The notes: a model not told the origin generated them from the letters alone. Counted from the stretch's first letter, positions 17,056 to 25,608 are shown. The stretch is DNA of 64,000 nt from Achromobacter insuavis (GCF_902859645.1 NZ_CADIJR010000011.1:57309-121308), one strand, 5' to 3'. Made by a program: numbers and translations.

Positions 17056-18527
17056 TGCGCGGTCTCCGCTTGCCGGGCCGCGCCGGGCGCCGGGGCCGGC
17101 GTCCATTCGTCGCCGAACACCTCGGGTTCCGCGAACGCTTCCATGTTGGCGTAGTGCGTCGCCACGTCCTCGCGGTAGAACAGGCCGGCGATGCCTTGCG
17201 CCAGGCGCTTGGCGCCTTCGCTGATGGCCGGGATGTCGCCCGACACGGTGCCGTGCGTCAGCGCGGCCGGGTACGAGAAGCAGTGCACCCGGTCCAGGCC
17301 GGGACAGGCGCCCGGGGTTTTTTCCTGCAGCTCGAAGGCCGCGCCCAGGTCGGGCGAGTCATGCAGTTCCTGGTCTTGCTCGCCAGCGGCGGGGGTGTAG
17401 CGGTCGCCCCAGGCGCGCACGTGCGGCGCCAGCGCGGCGAATTCCGGACGCACGGTCCAGTCGATGCGGAAGCCGGTCGAGAACACCAGGAAGTCCAGCG
17501 TGAAGACGCCCTTGGGCGTGGTGACGCGGATCGCATCATCCACCAGCGCCAGGTCCTGCACGCCACAGCCCAGGTTGAAGCGGGCGTTCGGGTGGCGCGA
17601 CACGCGCAGCGTGCTGCCGCGCGGCGGCGGCACCTGGGCGGCGTTGATGTAGTGGCGGATCTTCCACTTCCAGTCGTCGGGCAGGTTCAGGTGGCCGTGG
17701 GTCAGGCCGGGGTTGCCGGCGCCCTTGCCCTTGTTGATGCGCGGGATGTCGTTGCGGCGGATCAGCAGGTCGACGCTGGCCGCGCCCGCTTCCAGGGCGG
17801 TGGCGGCGCTGTCCATGGCCGACGCGCCCGCGCCCACCACGCCGACGCGCTTGCCGGCCAGGGTGGCGTAGTCCAGCACGTCCGACGAATGGGCCCAGCG
17901 GTTGCGCGGCAGCTTGCGCGCGAAGTCCGGTACGTAGGCGCCGCCCAGGCCGTCGCGGCCGGTGGCCAGCACCACGCGGCGCGCCAGCACGGTCTGGCGG
18001 CCGGCGGGCGATTCGATGTCCAGCTGCACCAGCTGGTCGGCGCGCGGCAGCACGGCCAGCACGCGGTGCTGGTTGCGCACGTCCAGGTTCAGCACGCGGC
18101 GGTACCAGCGCAGGTAGTCCATCCACTGCAGGCGCGGGATCTTGTCCAGCGCGTCCCAGGCTTCGCCGCCGAACTGCGCCTCGAACCAGGCGCGGAAGGT
18201 CAGGGCGGGCAGGCCCAGCGCCGGACCCGTCAACTGCTTGGGCGAGCGCAGGGTTTCCATGCGCGCGGTGGTGGCCCACGGGCCTTCATAGCCTTCGGGC
18301 GACTGGTCGAAGATCGGCGCGATGATGCCCAGGTGCGTCAGCGAGGCCGCCGCGGCCAGGCCAGCCATGCCGCCGCCGATGATGGCCACGTCCAGCACCG
18401 GCTGGCCGTCGACCAGGCGCGGCGTGACCCAGGGCTTGGCGGGGATTTCCAGCCAGGACAAATCCTGGCGCAGGCGCGCTTCCAGCGCGGCCAGGCCTTG
18501 CGGGGCGGGAGCGAGGGGTTGGTTCAT
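17052..18527 (-). CDS. FAD/NAD(P)-binding flavin-containing monooxygenase-like protein
   Basis: 491 residues. Two Rossmann motifs are seen: FAD site VAIIGGGMAGLAAAASL (~47-63) and NAD(P) site GKRVGVVGAGASAMDSAATAL (~220). Between them lie FDQSPEGYEGPWATTARMETL and VVLATGRDG, and later DFLVFSTGFRIDW, as in flavin-containing and Baeyer-Villiger-type monooxygenases. The strict BVMO/FMO fingerprint FxGxxxHxxxW is not clear (WAHSSDVLDY stands there). It probably oxidises the substrate taken up by the ABC importer it is fused to by ATGA overlap; the exact reaction is unknown. Confidence 0.8.
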   Translation of the reverse strand: MNQPLAPAPQGLAALEARLRQDLSWLEIPAKPWVTPRLVDGQPVLDVAIIGGGMAGLAAAASLTHLGIIAPIFDQSPEGYEGPWATTARMETLRSPKQLTGPALGLPALTFRAWFEAQFGGEAWDALDKIPRLQWMDYLRWYRRVLNLDVRNQHRVLAVLPRADQLVQLDIESPAGRQTVLARRVVLATGRDGLGGAYVPDFARKLPRNRWAHSSDVLDYATLAGKRVGVVGAGASAMDSAATALEAGAASVDLLIRRNDIPRINKGKGAGNPGLTHGHLNLPDDWKWKIRHYINAAQVPPPRGSTLRVSRHPNARFNLGCGVQDLALVDDAIRVTTPKGVFTLDFLVFSTGFRIDWTVRPEFAALAPHVRAWGDRYTPAAGEQDQELHDSPDLGAAFELQEKTPGACPGLDRVHCFSYPAALTHGTVSGDIPAISEGAKRLAQGIAGLFYREDVATHYANMEAFAEPEVFGDEWTPAPAPGAARQAETAQ

Positions 18528-19492
18528 GCGGGCGTATCCGTAAGAGGGGCGTCATCACCGTAGATCGACTGCAGCAGCGCGCCGTGCTGGCAGGCGTCGT
18601 GCAGCACGAAGCCGGGCAGCAACTGCGCGGCGGCCTGCGCCAGGGCATCGGCCATGGCCTGGCAGGCCGGCGTCAGGGGCTGCGACTGCGAGGTGATGAC
18701 CCCGAAGAAAAAGGGAATGTCCAGGTCGATCGGGCGGATCGCCACGCCCGCCATCGGCGCGCCGTAGGCGGTAATGGGTTCCAGCACCGACACGCCCAGG
18801 CCGGCGCGCACGGCGGCCAGGGCGTTGACGGACGAATTGGTTTCGATGGCGCCGGCGGCATGGCCCAGCGCCGCGTCCAGCCGGCGGCGCAGACGGTAGG
18901 GATTGGCCATGGTGATGACGCGGCGCCCGGCCAGCTCGGCCACCGGCACCACCTCATGGCGCGCGGCCGGATCGTTTTCGGGCAGCGCCACCACACAGGG
19001 CGCCTGGCCGATCCAGTGCACGGTCAGGCCGCGATGCTCCAGCGGCAGGCTGGTCGCGCCCAGTTGCGCCGCGCCGCTCAGGACGGCGTGCACCACGCGC
19101 TCGGGCGAGGCGCTGCGCAGTTCGATGCGGGGGGCGAGGTTGGCGTGCGGCTCGATGCGCTTGAGCGCGTCCGGCACCAGCCCGGCGGCCAGCGCCGAGG
19201 TGGCCGCCAGCAGCAGCGGCTGGGTCTGGCCGCGGGCGATTTCCTCGGCCCGGTCGCGGATCTGGCGCAGGCTGGACAAGGCGCGTTCGACGTCGTCGTA
19301 GAGCAGGAAGCCCTGCTCGGTCGGCGTCACGCGCGGCCCGCTGCGGGCGAACAGGGCATAGCCGATCTCGGCCTCCAGTTCCTGCAGCAGGCGGCTGATC
19401 GCGGGTTGCGAGCGGCCAAGCAGACGCCCGGCAGCGGTGACGCTGCCCGTGGACATGACGGCCGCGAAGGCCTCGAGTTGACGAAGTTCCAT
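18524..19492 (-). CDS. LysR-family transcriptional regulator heading the ABC operon
   Basis: 322 residues. N-terminal winged HTH MELRQLEAFAAVMSTGSVTA, GRSQPAISRLLQELEAEIGY, LFARSGPRVTPTEQG; the rest is the LysR effector-binding domain. Unusually for a LysR gene it is not divergent from its targets: it is the first gene of the operon and its stop overlaps the start of the monooxygenase gene (ATGA), so it should be co-expressed with all eight downstream genes. A 46-bp inverted-repeat structure lies 60 bp upstream of its ATG. Confidence 0.88.
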   Translation of the reverse strand: MELRQLEAFAAVMSTGSVTAAGRLLGRSQPAISRLLQELEAEIGYALFARSGPRVTPTEQGFLLYDDVERALSSLRQIRDRAEEIARGQTQPLLLAATSALAAGLVPDALKRIEPHANLAPRIELRSASPERVVHAVLSGAAQLGATSLPLEHRGLTVHWIGQAPCVVALPENDPAARHEVVPVAELAGRRVITMANPYRLRRRLDAALGHAAGAIETNSSVNALAAVRAGLGVSVLEPITAYGAPMAGVAIRPIDLDIPFFFGVITSQSQPLTPACQAMADALAQAAAQLLPGFVLHDACQHGALLQSIYGDDAPLTDTPA

Positions 19493-19553
19493 CTGTCTTG
19501 CTTTATGCCAAGGACGAATTCTTGCGTATCGAGTATGCGCTCGGCAAATAATT

Positions 19554-19599
19554 AAAGGGCATAAGCAAATTCCCTAATCGGGATTTCCTTATGCCCTTT
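19554..19599. repeat. 12-bp perfect inverted repeat upstream of lysR operon
   Basis: Arms AAAGGGCATAAG / CTTATGCCCTTT separated by 22 bp, which holds a second small pairing TCCC-taatc-GGGA. Placed 61 bp upstream of the LysR ATG. It could be a terminator for leftward transcripts from the small gene at 19781, a regulator-binding site, or an element scar. Confidence 0.6.
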
Positions 19600-19780
19600 C
19601 ATTACTTCGCGTTATTTCAATGACTTACGGGATTACCCGTGGGTCAGCCGTCGCAAGCGGGGGACTTTTGGGGGATTTCTCGTTGGCGTCTCGCCCGCAT
19701 ACTGATCCGACATGCTGCCGGCGCCGTGGATAAAGCCTCCGGCGAAATGGAGCAGGCTCGCATGGCTCGAACAGTCTTTC

Positions 19781-20134
19781 TCAACTCTTGAACACGTCTG
19801 CTTTGCCCAACGGCGCATTGGCCTCTGTGGGGGCAGGCAGCAGCTCGAAGTTTCGACCGAAGGCATGAACGCCGCAGCTGTCGACGGTGCCTGCGGGATC
19901 CCACTGTCCGTTCCTGGTCACAATGATCGCTTCACCCATGAGTGCGACTCGGAGGGCGAAGACCCAGAACGTGAATTCTGATTGCCTGATCATCCCGTAT
20001 TGGACCTGGCCCATGGTGACGGACTGCGGCGGTGGTATCAGGCCAAGCGTCCATTTCAGGGCGATGCCAACGGGCCAGAGGCGCGCACGAACGCTTGTGG
20101 GTTTGAAGTACAGGAGCTTGACGCGGGTTGCCAT
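19781..20134 (-). CDS. hypothetical protein, 117 aa
   Basis: ATG at 20134 with a purine-rich GAGGGG upstream. The N-terminus (MATRVKLLYFKPTSVRARLW) is basic, then there is a hydrophobic stretch (FWVFALRVALMGEAIIVT) that might be membrane-associated. No family recognised and codon bias is weaker than in neighbours, so it may be a recent arrival. The ~180 bp between its stop and the inverted repeat shows no gene. Confidence 0.4.
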   Translation of the reverse strand: MATRVKLLYFKPTSVRARLWPVGIALKWTLGLIPPPQSVTMGQVQYGMIRQSEFTFWVFALRVALMGEAIIVTRNGQWDPAGTVDSCGVHAFGRNFELLPAPTEANAPLGKADVFKS

Positions 20135-20288
20135 GGCATACCCCTCTATCGTGTGTAACGCACGGTCAGCCTATCAAAGCGCATGGCCACCAAATACACA
20201 GGAAAACCCTGAAACTGCACCGCGGATTCGAAGGTCAAGCGCGGTCCGTTCCGCAAGAGGTCAGTCCGCCGGCACGATAGCGCCGGAA

Positions 20289-21014
20289 TTACATCACCTT
20301 TACCGCTCGGCCGATGAACTGGATCGGGCCGGTCGGTTTGCCGATGGGCGAGCCGGTGGCCGGCTCCAGCGTCAATTCAAACAACTGGTTGGGTTCCAGC
20401 GGGGGCAGCTTGTCCAGCGGGATGCGCACGGGTTCGCCCGGCTTGACCAGGCCCAGCGACACCGGGCCGGCCCAACTGTCGGCCTTGGTCCAGAACTCCA
20501 GCGCGCGATCGGCCGGAACTTGCACCGCCGCGATCGGCACCAGTTGCACCTCGCGCTGGCCGGCCTGGGCCTGCACGACCCAGCCGGGCGTCTGCGACTG
20601 GGGGGCGACCAGTACCACCATGTATTGCACCGGGCCGGGCGTTTGCGCGGGACGCAAGGCCAGGGCGCCGGCCAGGACCAGCGCGGCGGCCACGCCGCTG
20701 GCGGCCGCGCCGCGCCAGAAGAACAGGCTGTCCCACCAGGCCGGACGCCGCGGCCGGCCGGCCTGGCGGGCAGCGTGTTGGCGATACAGCGTTGTCTCGA
20801 TGCGCGGCCACAGCCCGGGCGACGGCTCGACCGGCGCGGCCAGATCCGTCAGTGGCAGCAGGCGCTCTTCCCAGCGGTCGACGGCGGCGCGCAGCGCGGC
20901 ATCGTGCGGCAGCCGGGCCTCGACGTCGCGGCGGCGCGCGCCGGGCAAGGTGCCCAGCACGTATTCGCCGGCCAATTCGTCCAGGCCGTCGGGGGTGTCA
21001 GGCAAGGCGCTCAT
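20289..21014 (-). CDS. anti-sigma factor, RskA/anti-sigma-K type
   Basis: 241 residues from the ATG at 21014, which overlaps the TGA of the sigma gene by 4 bp; another in-frame ATG 9 bp upstream is possible. The N-terminal zinc-less anti-sigma domain has DELAGEYVLGTLPGARRRDVEARL; a single TM helix follows (GAAASGVAAALVLAGALAL, ~100-120). The periplasmic anti-sigma-K domain ends in GPIQFIGRAVKVM. It would hold the partner ECF sigma factor at the membrane until a signal releases it. Confidence 0.88.
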   Translation of the reverse strand: MSALPDTPDGLDELAGEYVLGTLPGARRRDVEARLPHDAALRAAVDRWEERLLPLTDLAAPVEPSPGLWPRIETTLYRQHAARQAGRPRRPAWWDSLFFWRGAAASGVAAALVLAGALALRPAQTPGPVQYMVVLVAPQSQTPGWVVQAQAGQREVQLVPIAAVQVPADRALEFWTKADSWAGPVSLGLVKPGEPVRIPLDKLPPLEPNQLFELTLEPATGSPIGKPTGPIQFIGRAVKVM

Positions 21015-21646
21015 GCCAGGCATTCCTTCAGCGCTTTCAGGCTGCGCTTGATCCAGGCTTTGACGGTGCCCAGCGGCGCGCCCAGGCGCTGTGCGATTTC
21101 GCTGTGCGACAGGCCTTCGACGTAGGCATGCAGCACGCAGTTGCGGCGCACGGGCTCCAGTTGTTCCAGGCAGGGGCCGATACGGCCGGCGCTGTCGCGC
21201 CAGTCGAAAGCGTCGCGGGTGTCATGCCAGGCGTCGATCGCGTCGCGAGCATCCAGCGCGGCGGCGGTATCGTCGTCCACCGCGGTTTCGTGGCGCTCGT
21301 CCCGCACGGCGTTCAGCGCCAGGTTGCGGGCCACGCGATAGAGCCAGCCGCGGGCCGAGCCGCGCGCGGCGTCGAAGCTGTCAGCCCGGTTCCAGATATT
21401 GACGAAGGCGTCGTGCACGATGTCCTCGGCCCGGGCGCGGTCGCGCACGATGCGCTGGGCCACGCCCAGCAACCGCGGCCCTTCTTGGCGATACAGCGCT
21501 TCCAGCGCCGTGCGGCGCCCCGCGGCGCACTGCGCGAGGGCCGCTTCGTAATCGAAATCCGGAACAGGTCGGTTCGGCATGCAGGCGGGGGCAGTGGCGG
21601 TGGGCGTGGACCCGGGCAAGGGCCGGGCGGCGGCGGATGCAGGCAT
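21011..21646 (-). CDS. ECF-family RNA polymerase sigma factor
   Basis: 211 residues from the ATG at 21646, or 189 from an internal ATG at 21580 (MPNRPVPDFDYE), which is nearer the usual length. Region 2 contains DIVHDAFVNIWNRADSFD and ARGWLYRVARNLALNAVRD; region 4 contains CVLHAYVEGLSHSEIAQRLG and PLGTVKAWIKRSLKALKECL. It resembles the SigK-like ECF group, which pairs with RskA-type anti-sigma factors, as seen here by overlap. DUF3455 lies 32 bp upstream on the same strand and may be a target or part of the operon. Confidence 0.9.
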   Translation of the reverse strand: MPASAAARPLPGSTPTATAPACMPNRPVPDFDYEAALAQCAAGRRTALEALYRQEGPRLLGVAQRIVRDRARAEDIVHDAFVNIWNRADSFDAARGSARGWLYRVARNLALNAVRDERHETAVDDDTAAALDARDAIDAWHDTRDAFDWRDSAGRIGPCLEQLEPVRRNCVLHAYVEGLSHSEIAQRLGAPLGTVKAWIKRSLKALKECLA

Positions 21647-21678
21647 GTTACCGGACTCCCGCCGCCGCCCGCTGGGTG

Positions 21679-22227
21679 TCAGTCCGCCTTCCAGAAGAGG
21701 TAGTCGGCCTGGTAGGACACCTGACTGCGCTGGCCGGCCGTGGTGCACGGCGTCTGGGGCGCCACGCCGCCCTTGAGCGCCGTGCGCTGGATGTAGGCGA
21801 CGCCAGTCAGGGCGCCGGCGCCCACGGCGGGATTGGCCTTGACCAATTGATAGGGCAGGTTGCCCGCGCCGGCCGGCGCCACGGCGACTTGCGTACCGGT
21901 CAGCTTGGAGCCGTCCGCGGCCTCCCAGGTGGCGGGCGGGCCGTAGTAGGTGCCGACCTGCTTGCCCTGGCGGTCTTTCAGGACCGCCTTCGGGCCGGCG
22001 AACACCCATTCCAGCTGCTCCTTGGCGTCGGCCTTGGCGCGGCATTCATAGGTGATGTCGCCGGTCCCGACGGTTTCCCAGGCCACTTTGTGGCCGGCGG
22101 GTACCTGGACGGCGGCGGGCAGGGCGTCTTGCGATGCCGCCATGGCCGGGGCGGCTTGCAGCAGGCCGCAAGCGGCCAGCAGGGCGGCAGCGAAATGGCC
22201 GGTGGCGGGGAAGGGGCGAGTCGTCAT
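21679..22227 (-). CDS. DUF3455 secreted protein
   Basis: 182 residues from the ATG at 22227. Signal peptide (FAAALLAACGLLQAAPAMAA). The mature part has VPAGHKVAWETVGTGDITYEC, EWVFAGPKAVLKDRQGKQVGTYYGPPATWEAADGS, and ends CTTAGQRSQVSYQADYLFWKAD, the DUF3455 pattern with two conserved Cys. Function unknown. DUF3455 genes commonly sit beside ECF sigma/anti-sigma pairs, as here, suggesting an envelope stress role. A 9-bp hairpin lies in its leader. Confidence 0.85.
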   Translation of the reverse strand: MTTRPFPATGHFAAALLAACGLLQAAPAMAASQDALPAAVQVPAGHKVAWETVGTGDITYECRAKADAKEQLEWVFAGPKAVLKDRQGKQVGTYYGPPATWEAADGSKLTGTQVAVAPAGAGNLPYQLVKANPAVGAGALTGVAYIQRTALKGGVAPQTPCTTAGQRSQVSYQADYLFWKAD

Positions 22228-22260
22228 GAGCGGTCTCCTGCGGAAGAGGAATCTGCGGGT

Positions 22261-22283
22261 ACGGCGCACGGAATGTGCGCCGT
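22261..22283. repeat. hairpin in leader of DUF3455/sigma operon
   Basis: Perfect 9-bp arms ACGGCGCAC / GTGCGCCGT around GGAAT, 34 bp upstream of the DUF3455 ATG. It may be an operator or an RNA stem in the 5' leader. Confidence 0.45.
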
Positions 22284-22407
22284 TGCAGGTACTACACGCG
22301 AGAGCCGTTATTGGATGCAGGCCGAGGAGATTATTTTCTTTTTTTGACCCGAATGGCATTGCCTGGCGGCGCTATATAGAATTGGGTCCGAATAACGCCG
22401 CTTGTCC

Positions 22408-23109
22408 ATGCCTACACCTACACCAACACTGAACGCCGGGCGCGCCACGCCGTTGGCCGCCGGCCGGCGCGGCGCCGCAAGGGATCGCGCGCGCCTGTTG
22501 CGCCCGCTGGCGGCGTTGCTGTGCCTCGGCTTGAGCGCCTGCATCAATGTCCGGCCGATGCAGCCCCCGCCGCCGCTGTACGCCCTGTGGGCCAAGCCCG
22601 GGGTCGATCAGCAGGGGGTGCGCGGCGCGTTGCTCGACTGCGGCTTTCCCAGCGCCAGCCATGTCGACGGCGCGACCATCACCAACAACGACTATGCGCG
22701 GGGTGAGCAGTGCATGCTCGGCAAGGGCTTTGCCTACCAGGAGCGCCACACCTACTGCGACACCCATCCCCATCTGGCGGCCTGCCCGGCAATCGACGGC
22801 GCCGCGGCGGCGGAGTCACGGCAACGTCCGCCCGCCTATGAACAATGGACCCGGCCGGACGCCGACGCCCAGCGTGTGCAGCAAGCCATGCGGGCGTGCG
22901 GCTACGCCTCGGTGATCGAGCCGGGCGACGACATGCTGCTCAACGACATCGCCGCCGCGCAGCTGTGCATGCTCGACCAGGGCTTCCGGCTGACGCTGCC
23001 GGCCAACGCGCTGCTGTGCAGGAATCCGCCCATGCTGGCGGCCTGCCGCGGCCGCGTGATCGACACCGCCCATTGCTGCGCGCCGCCCCGGGCCGCCGGC
23101 CAGCGCTGA
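22408..23109 (+). CDS. lipoprotein with two tandem homologous domains
   Basis: 233 residues from the ATG at 22408. A long basic leader is followed by a hydrophobic segment and lipobox LSAC (Cys45). The mature protein has two alignable ~70-residue units: PPLYALWAKPGVDQQGVRGA...CGFPSA...ARGEQCMLGKGF...YC...LAACP and RPPAYEQWTRPDADAQRVQQ...CGYASV...AAAQLCMLDQGF...LLC...MLAACRG. Each has four matching cysteines, suggesting disulfide-stabilised repeats. Outer- or inner-membrane anchored in the periplasm. No known function. Confidence 0.7.
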   Translation: MPTPTPTLNAGRATPLAAGRRGAARDRARLLRPLAALLCLGLSACINVRPMQPPPPLYALWAKPGVDQQGVRGALLDCGFPSASHVDGATITNNDYARGEQCMLGKGFAYQERHTYCDTHPHLAACPAIDGAAAAESRQRPPAYEQWTRPDADAQRVQQAMRACGYASVIEPGDDMLLNDIAAAQLCMLDQGFRLTLPANALLCRNPPMLAACRGRVIDTAHCCAPPRAAGQR

Positions 23110-23124
23110 CGCGGCGGCCCGGCG

Positions 23125-23451
23125 TCAGTCCGTGCCGGGAAACGCCTCCACCCACTTGACGGTCACGTCGGGGAACGCGTCCACCAACTGGACCGTGAAG
23201 TCGGGAAAGGCATCGACGATCTTCCATTCACCGCAACTGTTGGCGAAGGCACCGACCTGCTTCACGCGGATGTCGGCGAAGGCATCGACGATCTTGACCT
23301 TGATGTCGGGAAAGGCGGTGACGAACTTGACCGACCCGCGCAGCGGAATGCCTTTGTAGGTGCAGCTGCTTTTGTCGACATCACCGGCCTGGGCGGTGAA
23401 AGCGGCGCCCAGCAGGGCGCTGGCGAGAAGGGCGCAAGGCAATGCGCGCAT
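23125..23451 (-). CDS. secreted repeat protein resembling the 7_1 septoil-knot family
   Basis: 108 residues from the ATG at 23451. Signal peptide (MRALPCALLASALLGAAFTA). The mature ~85 residues begin CTYKGIPLRG and then repeat a ten-residue unit VKxVxAFPDx: VKFVTAFPDI, VKIVDAFADI, VKQVGAFANS, WKIVDAFPDF, VQLVDAFPDV, VKWVEAFPG, with a second Cys in the middle (NSCGEW). This is the pattern I recall for the 'septoil knot' family, small proteins predicted to form a 7_1 trefoil-like torus knot. Biological role unknown. The periodicity is also visible in the DNA. Assignment is from memory of the family motif, so moderate. Confidence 0.75.
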   Translation of the reverse strand: MRALPCALLASALLGAAFTAQAGDVDKSSCTYKGIPLRGSVKFVTAFPDIKVKIVDAFADIRVKQVGAFANSCGEWKIVDAFPDFTVQLVDAFPDVTVKWVEAFPGTD

Positions 23452-23510
23452 GGGGAATGTCCTTGAATGCCGGGCCATGCCGGCGGCCCGAGGGAAGACG
23501 TGCCACCGGA

Positions 23511-24050
23511 TCATGCCAGCGGCGTCCGCAACCTCGCCATGCTGTATACGTCCACATAGCGCCCATCGCGGATGGCGTAGTCGCGCAACTGGCCCTCGAC
23601 CTCGAAGCCATGCTTGCGGTACAGCCCGACGGCGGCCTCGTTGTCGCAATAGACCATCAGCTCGACCCGGCGCAGGTTCATCCAGTCGTCCGCGACCCGC
23701 AGCAGCTCGCCCAGCAGGCGGCTGCCGATGCCCTGGCCCTGCCAGGCGCGGGCCACGCCCATGCCGATGGCGCCCGAGTGGCTGCGGCGCACGCGCGCGG
23801 ACTGCTCCAGGCTGGCGCTGCCGACGACCTCGCCCAGGTGGGTGGCGACCAGCGCCAGCAGGCGCTCGTCGTCCGGGGCCAGCAGCCTGCGCCAGCGCTC
23901 GGGCGGCTGGTAGGGCATCTGCAGCACCTGGCGCGCGACGTCGGAATCGTTATAGAGCGCGGCCATGCCGGGCAAGTGATGCTCGGCGAGGCGTTCGATG
24001 AGGATGGGGGAGGTCACGGGGGCGGCGGCAAGGGAGTCGGGCAACGCCAA
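23511..24050 (-). CDS. GNAT-family N-acetyltransferase
   Basis: 179 residues from a TTG at 24050; a GTG at 24017 (giving a protein starting TSPILIERLAEHHLPGM) is equally likely, as neither has a clear ribosome site. The acetyl-CoA loop is visible: GAIGMGVARAWQGQGIGSRLL (Q/RxxGxG/A), then VELMVYCDNEAAVGLYRKHG and a C-terminal strand RYVDVYSMARL. It resembles L-amino-acid or ribosomal-type GNATs. It follows the amidase gene by 19 bp on the same strand and may be part of that operon. Confidence 0.85.
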   Translation of the reverse strand: MALPDSLAAAPVTSPILIERLAEHHLPGMAALYNDSDVARQVLQMPYQPPERWRRLLAPDDERLLALVATHLGEVVGSASLEQSARVRRSHSGAIGMGVARAWQGQGIGSRLLGELLRVADDWMNLRRVELMVYCDNEAAVGLYRKHGFEVEGQLRDYAIRDGRYVDVYSMARLRTPLA

Positions 24051-24069
24051 TGATAGCGCTGGCCCGGCC

Positions 24070-25608
24070 TCACACCGCCGACACGCTCCCCGCCGCGCCG
24101 CCCGATGCCGTGCCCGGCGGCGCCGTCACGATCGACGTCAACGCCGGCTCCGCCGCCTTCAGCCCCGCCAGGTCCGGCCGCGGCCGTTGCAGTTCGGCGA
24201 TGCCCGCGAACGCCGACTCCATTCCCTGCGCCGCCGCCAGCACCTCGCGATCCCCACGGAACCGGCCCACGATCTGCAAGCCGAACGGCATGCCCTGGTG
24301 GTCCCGCCCGCAAGGCAGCGTCAGCGCCGGATGCGTGGTCAGCGTGATCACATACGTCAGCGCCAGCCAGCGGTAATAGTTCTCCTGGCGCTTGCCGTTG
24401 ATGGCCTCGGCATAGAGCTGCGTCCACGGGAACGGCGACACCGGCGTGGTGGGCGACAGGATCAGGTCGTAGTCGTCGAAGGCGCGCTGGAAGCGCTTGA
24501 TCAGCCGGGTTTGCTCGGCCTGCGCCCAGGCGCAATCCTTCAGGCTCATGGCCGCGCCCATCTCGAAATTGGCGCGGGTGTTGGGGCCGAGGCTGGCCGG
24601 GTCTTTCTCGTAGGCGTCGCGCATGCCGGCCACGAAGGCCTCGGCGCGCAGCACGTCGAAGCAGCGGTGGGCCTCGCCGAAGTCGATGTCGATGGGATCG
24701 CAGGCCGCGAACAGATGGCGCATGGCCGCGATCTTGGCGCGGAAGGTGGCGCGGATGCCGTCGTCCACGTCGCACAGCCTGAAGTCTTCGCTGTAGGCCA
24801 CGCGCAGCCGGCCCAGGTCGGCGACGCCAGGCGCCAGGAACTGCAGCGGATCGAGCGGATAGCTGAGCGGGTCGCCGGCGTCGGGCCCGGCGCTGGCGGC
24901 CATCTGCAGGCAGGCGTCGGCCACGGTGCGGCCCATCGGGCCGACCACCGAGATCGGCGTCCAGCCCAGCGGCTTGCGCACGCTCGGCACCACGCCGGGC
25001 GACGGCCGGAAGCCGACCACGCCGCACTTGGCGGCGGGGATGCGCAGCGAGCCGCCGGTGTCCGACCCGGTGCAGAGCGGGAACAGGTCGCTGGCCAGCG
25101 CGGCGGCCGAGCCGCCCGACGAGCCGCCGGCGTTCAGGTTCGGGTTGAAGGGATTGCCGGTCGCGCCCCACACGGTGTTGCGCGAGTTGGCGCCCGCGCC
25201 CATCTCGGGCACGTTGGTCTTGGCGGCCACGATGGCGCCGGCGCGGCGCAGGCGCGCCACCAGCGTCAAGTCCTCGGCCGGCACGTGGTCGCGGTAGATC
25301 GGCGAACCGTAGGTGGTGAGCAGGCCGGCGGTGGGCTCCAGGTCCTTGACGCCCAGCGGCAGGCCGTGCAGCAGGCCCAGCGTGTCGCCGGCCATCACCG
25401 CCTGTTCGGCGGCGCGCGCCTCGATGCGGGCGCGGTCGAAAGCGGTGGCGGTGACGGCGTTGATATAGGGGTTGACCGCCGCGATGCGCGCGATGCACGC
25501 CTCCAGCAGTTCGACCGGCGAGAGCTGGCGCGCGCCAATCAGGCGCCGCAGCTCCACGGCCGACAATGAAACCAGGGAATCGTCCAGGGTCATGACAGCA
25601 TCCTTCAT
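24070..25608 (-). CDS. amidase (amidase-signature family)
   Basis: 512 residues; the ATG at 25608 overlaps the TGA of the Bug gene. Catalytic triad context is intact: GLPLGVKDLEPTAG (Lys ~88), AGGSSGGSAAALASDL (cis-Ser ~163-164) and CTGSDTGGSLRIPAA (nucleophile Ser ~187). C-terminal FGLQIVGRFRGDREVL is also typical. It hydrolyses carboxamides to acids plus ammonia; exact substrate unknown. Its coupling to a Bug receptor and D-serine dehydratase suggests use of an amidated or amino-acid-like nutrient. Confidence 0.88.
   Translation of the reverse strand: MKDAVMTLDDSLVSLSAVELRRLIGARQLSPVELLEACIARIAAVNPYINAVTATAFDRARIEARAAEQAVMAGDTLGLLHGLPLGVKDLEPTAGLLTTYGSPIYRDHVPAEDLTLVARLRRAGAIVAAKTNVPEMGAGANSRNTVWGATGNPFNPNLNAGGSSGGSAAALASDLFPLCTGSDTGGSLRIPAAKCGVVGFRPSPGVVPSVRKPLGWTPISVVGPMGRTVADACLQMAASAGPDAGDPLSYPLDPLQFLAPGVADLGRLRVAYSEDFRLCDVDDGIRATFRAKIAAMRHLFAACDPIDIDFGEAHRCFDVLRAEAFVAGMRDAYEKDPASLGPNTRANFEMGAAMSLKDCAWAQAEQTRLIKRFQRAFDDYDLILSPTTPVSPFPWTQLYAEAINGKRQENYYRWLALTYVITLTTHPALTLPCGRDHQGMPFGLQIVGRFRGDREVLAAAQGMESAFAGIAELQRPRPDLAGLKAAEPALTSIVTAPPGTASGGAAGSVSAV

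Noticed and set aside
19600-19780. Possible tRNA end or att site near the inverted repeat
   Set aside because: No cloverleaf or TPsiC-like motif could be drawn.
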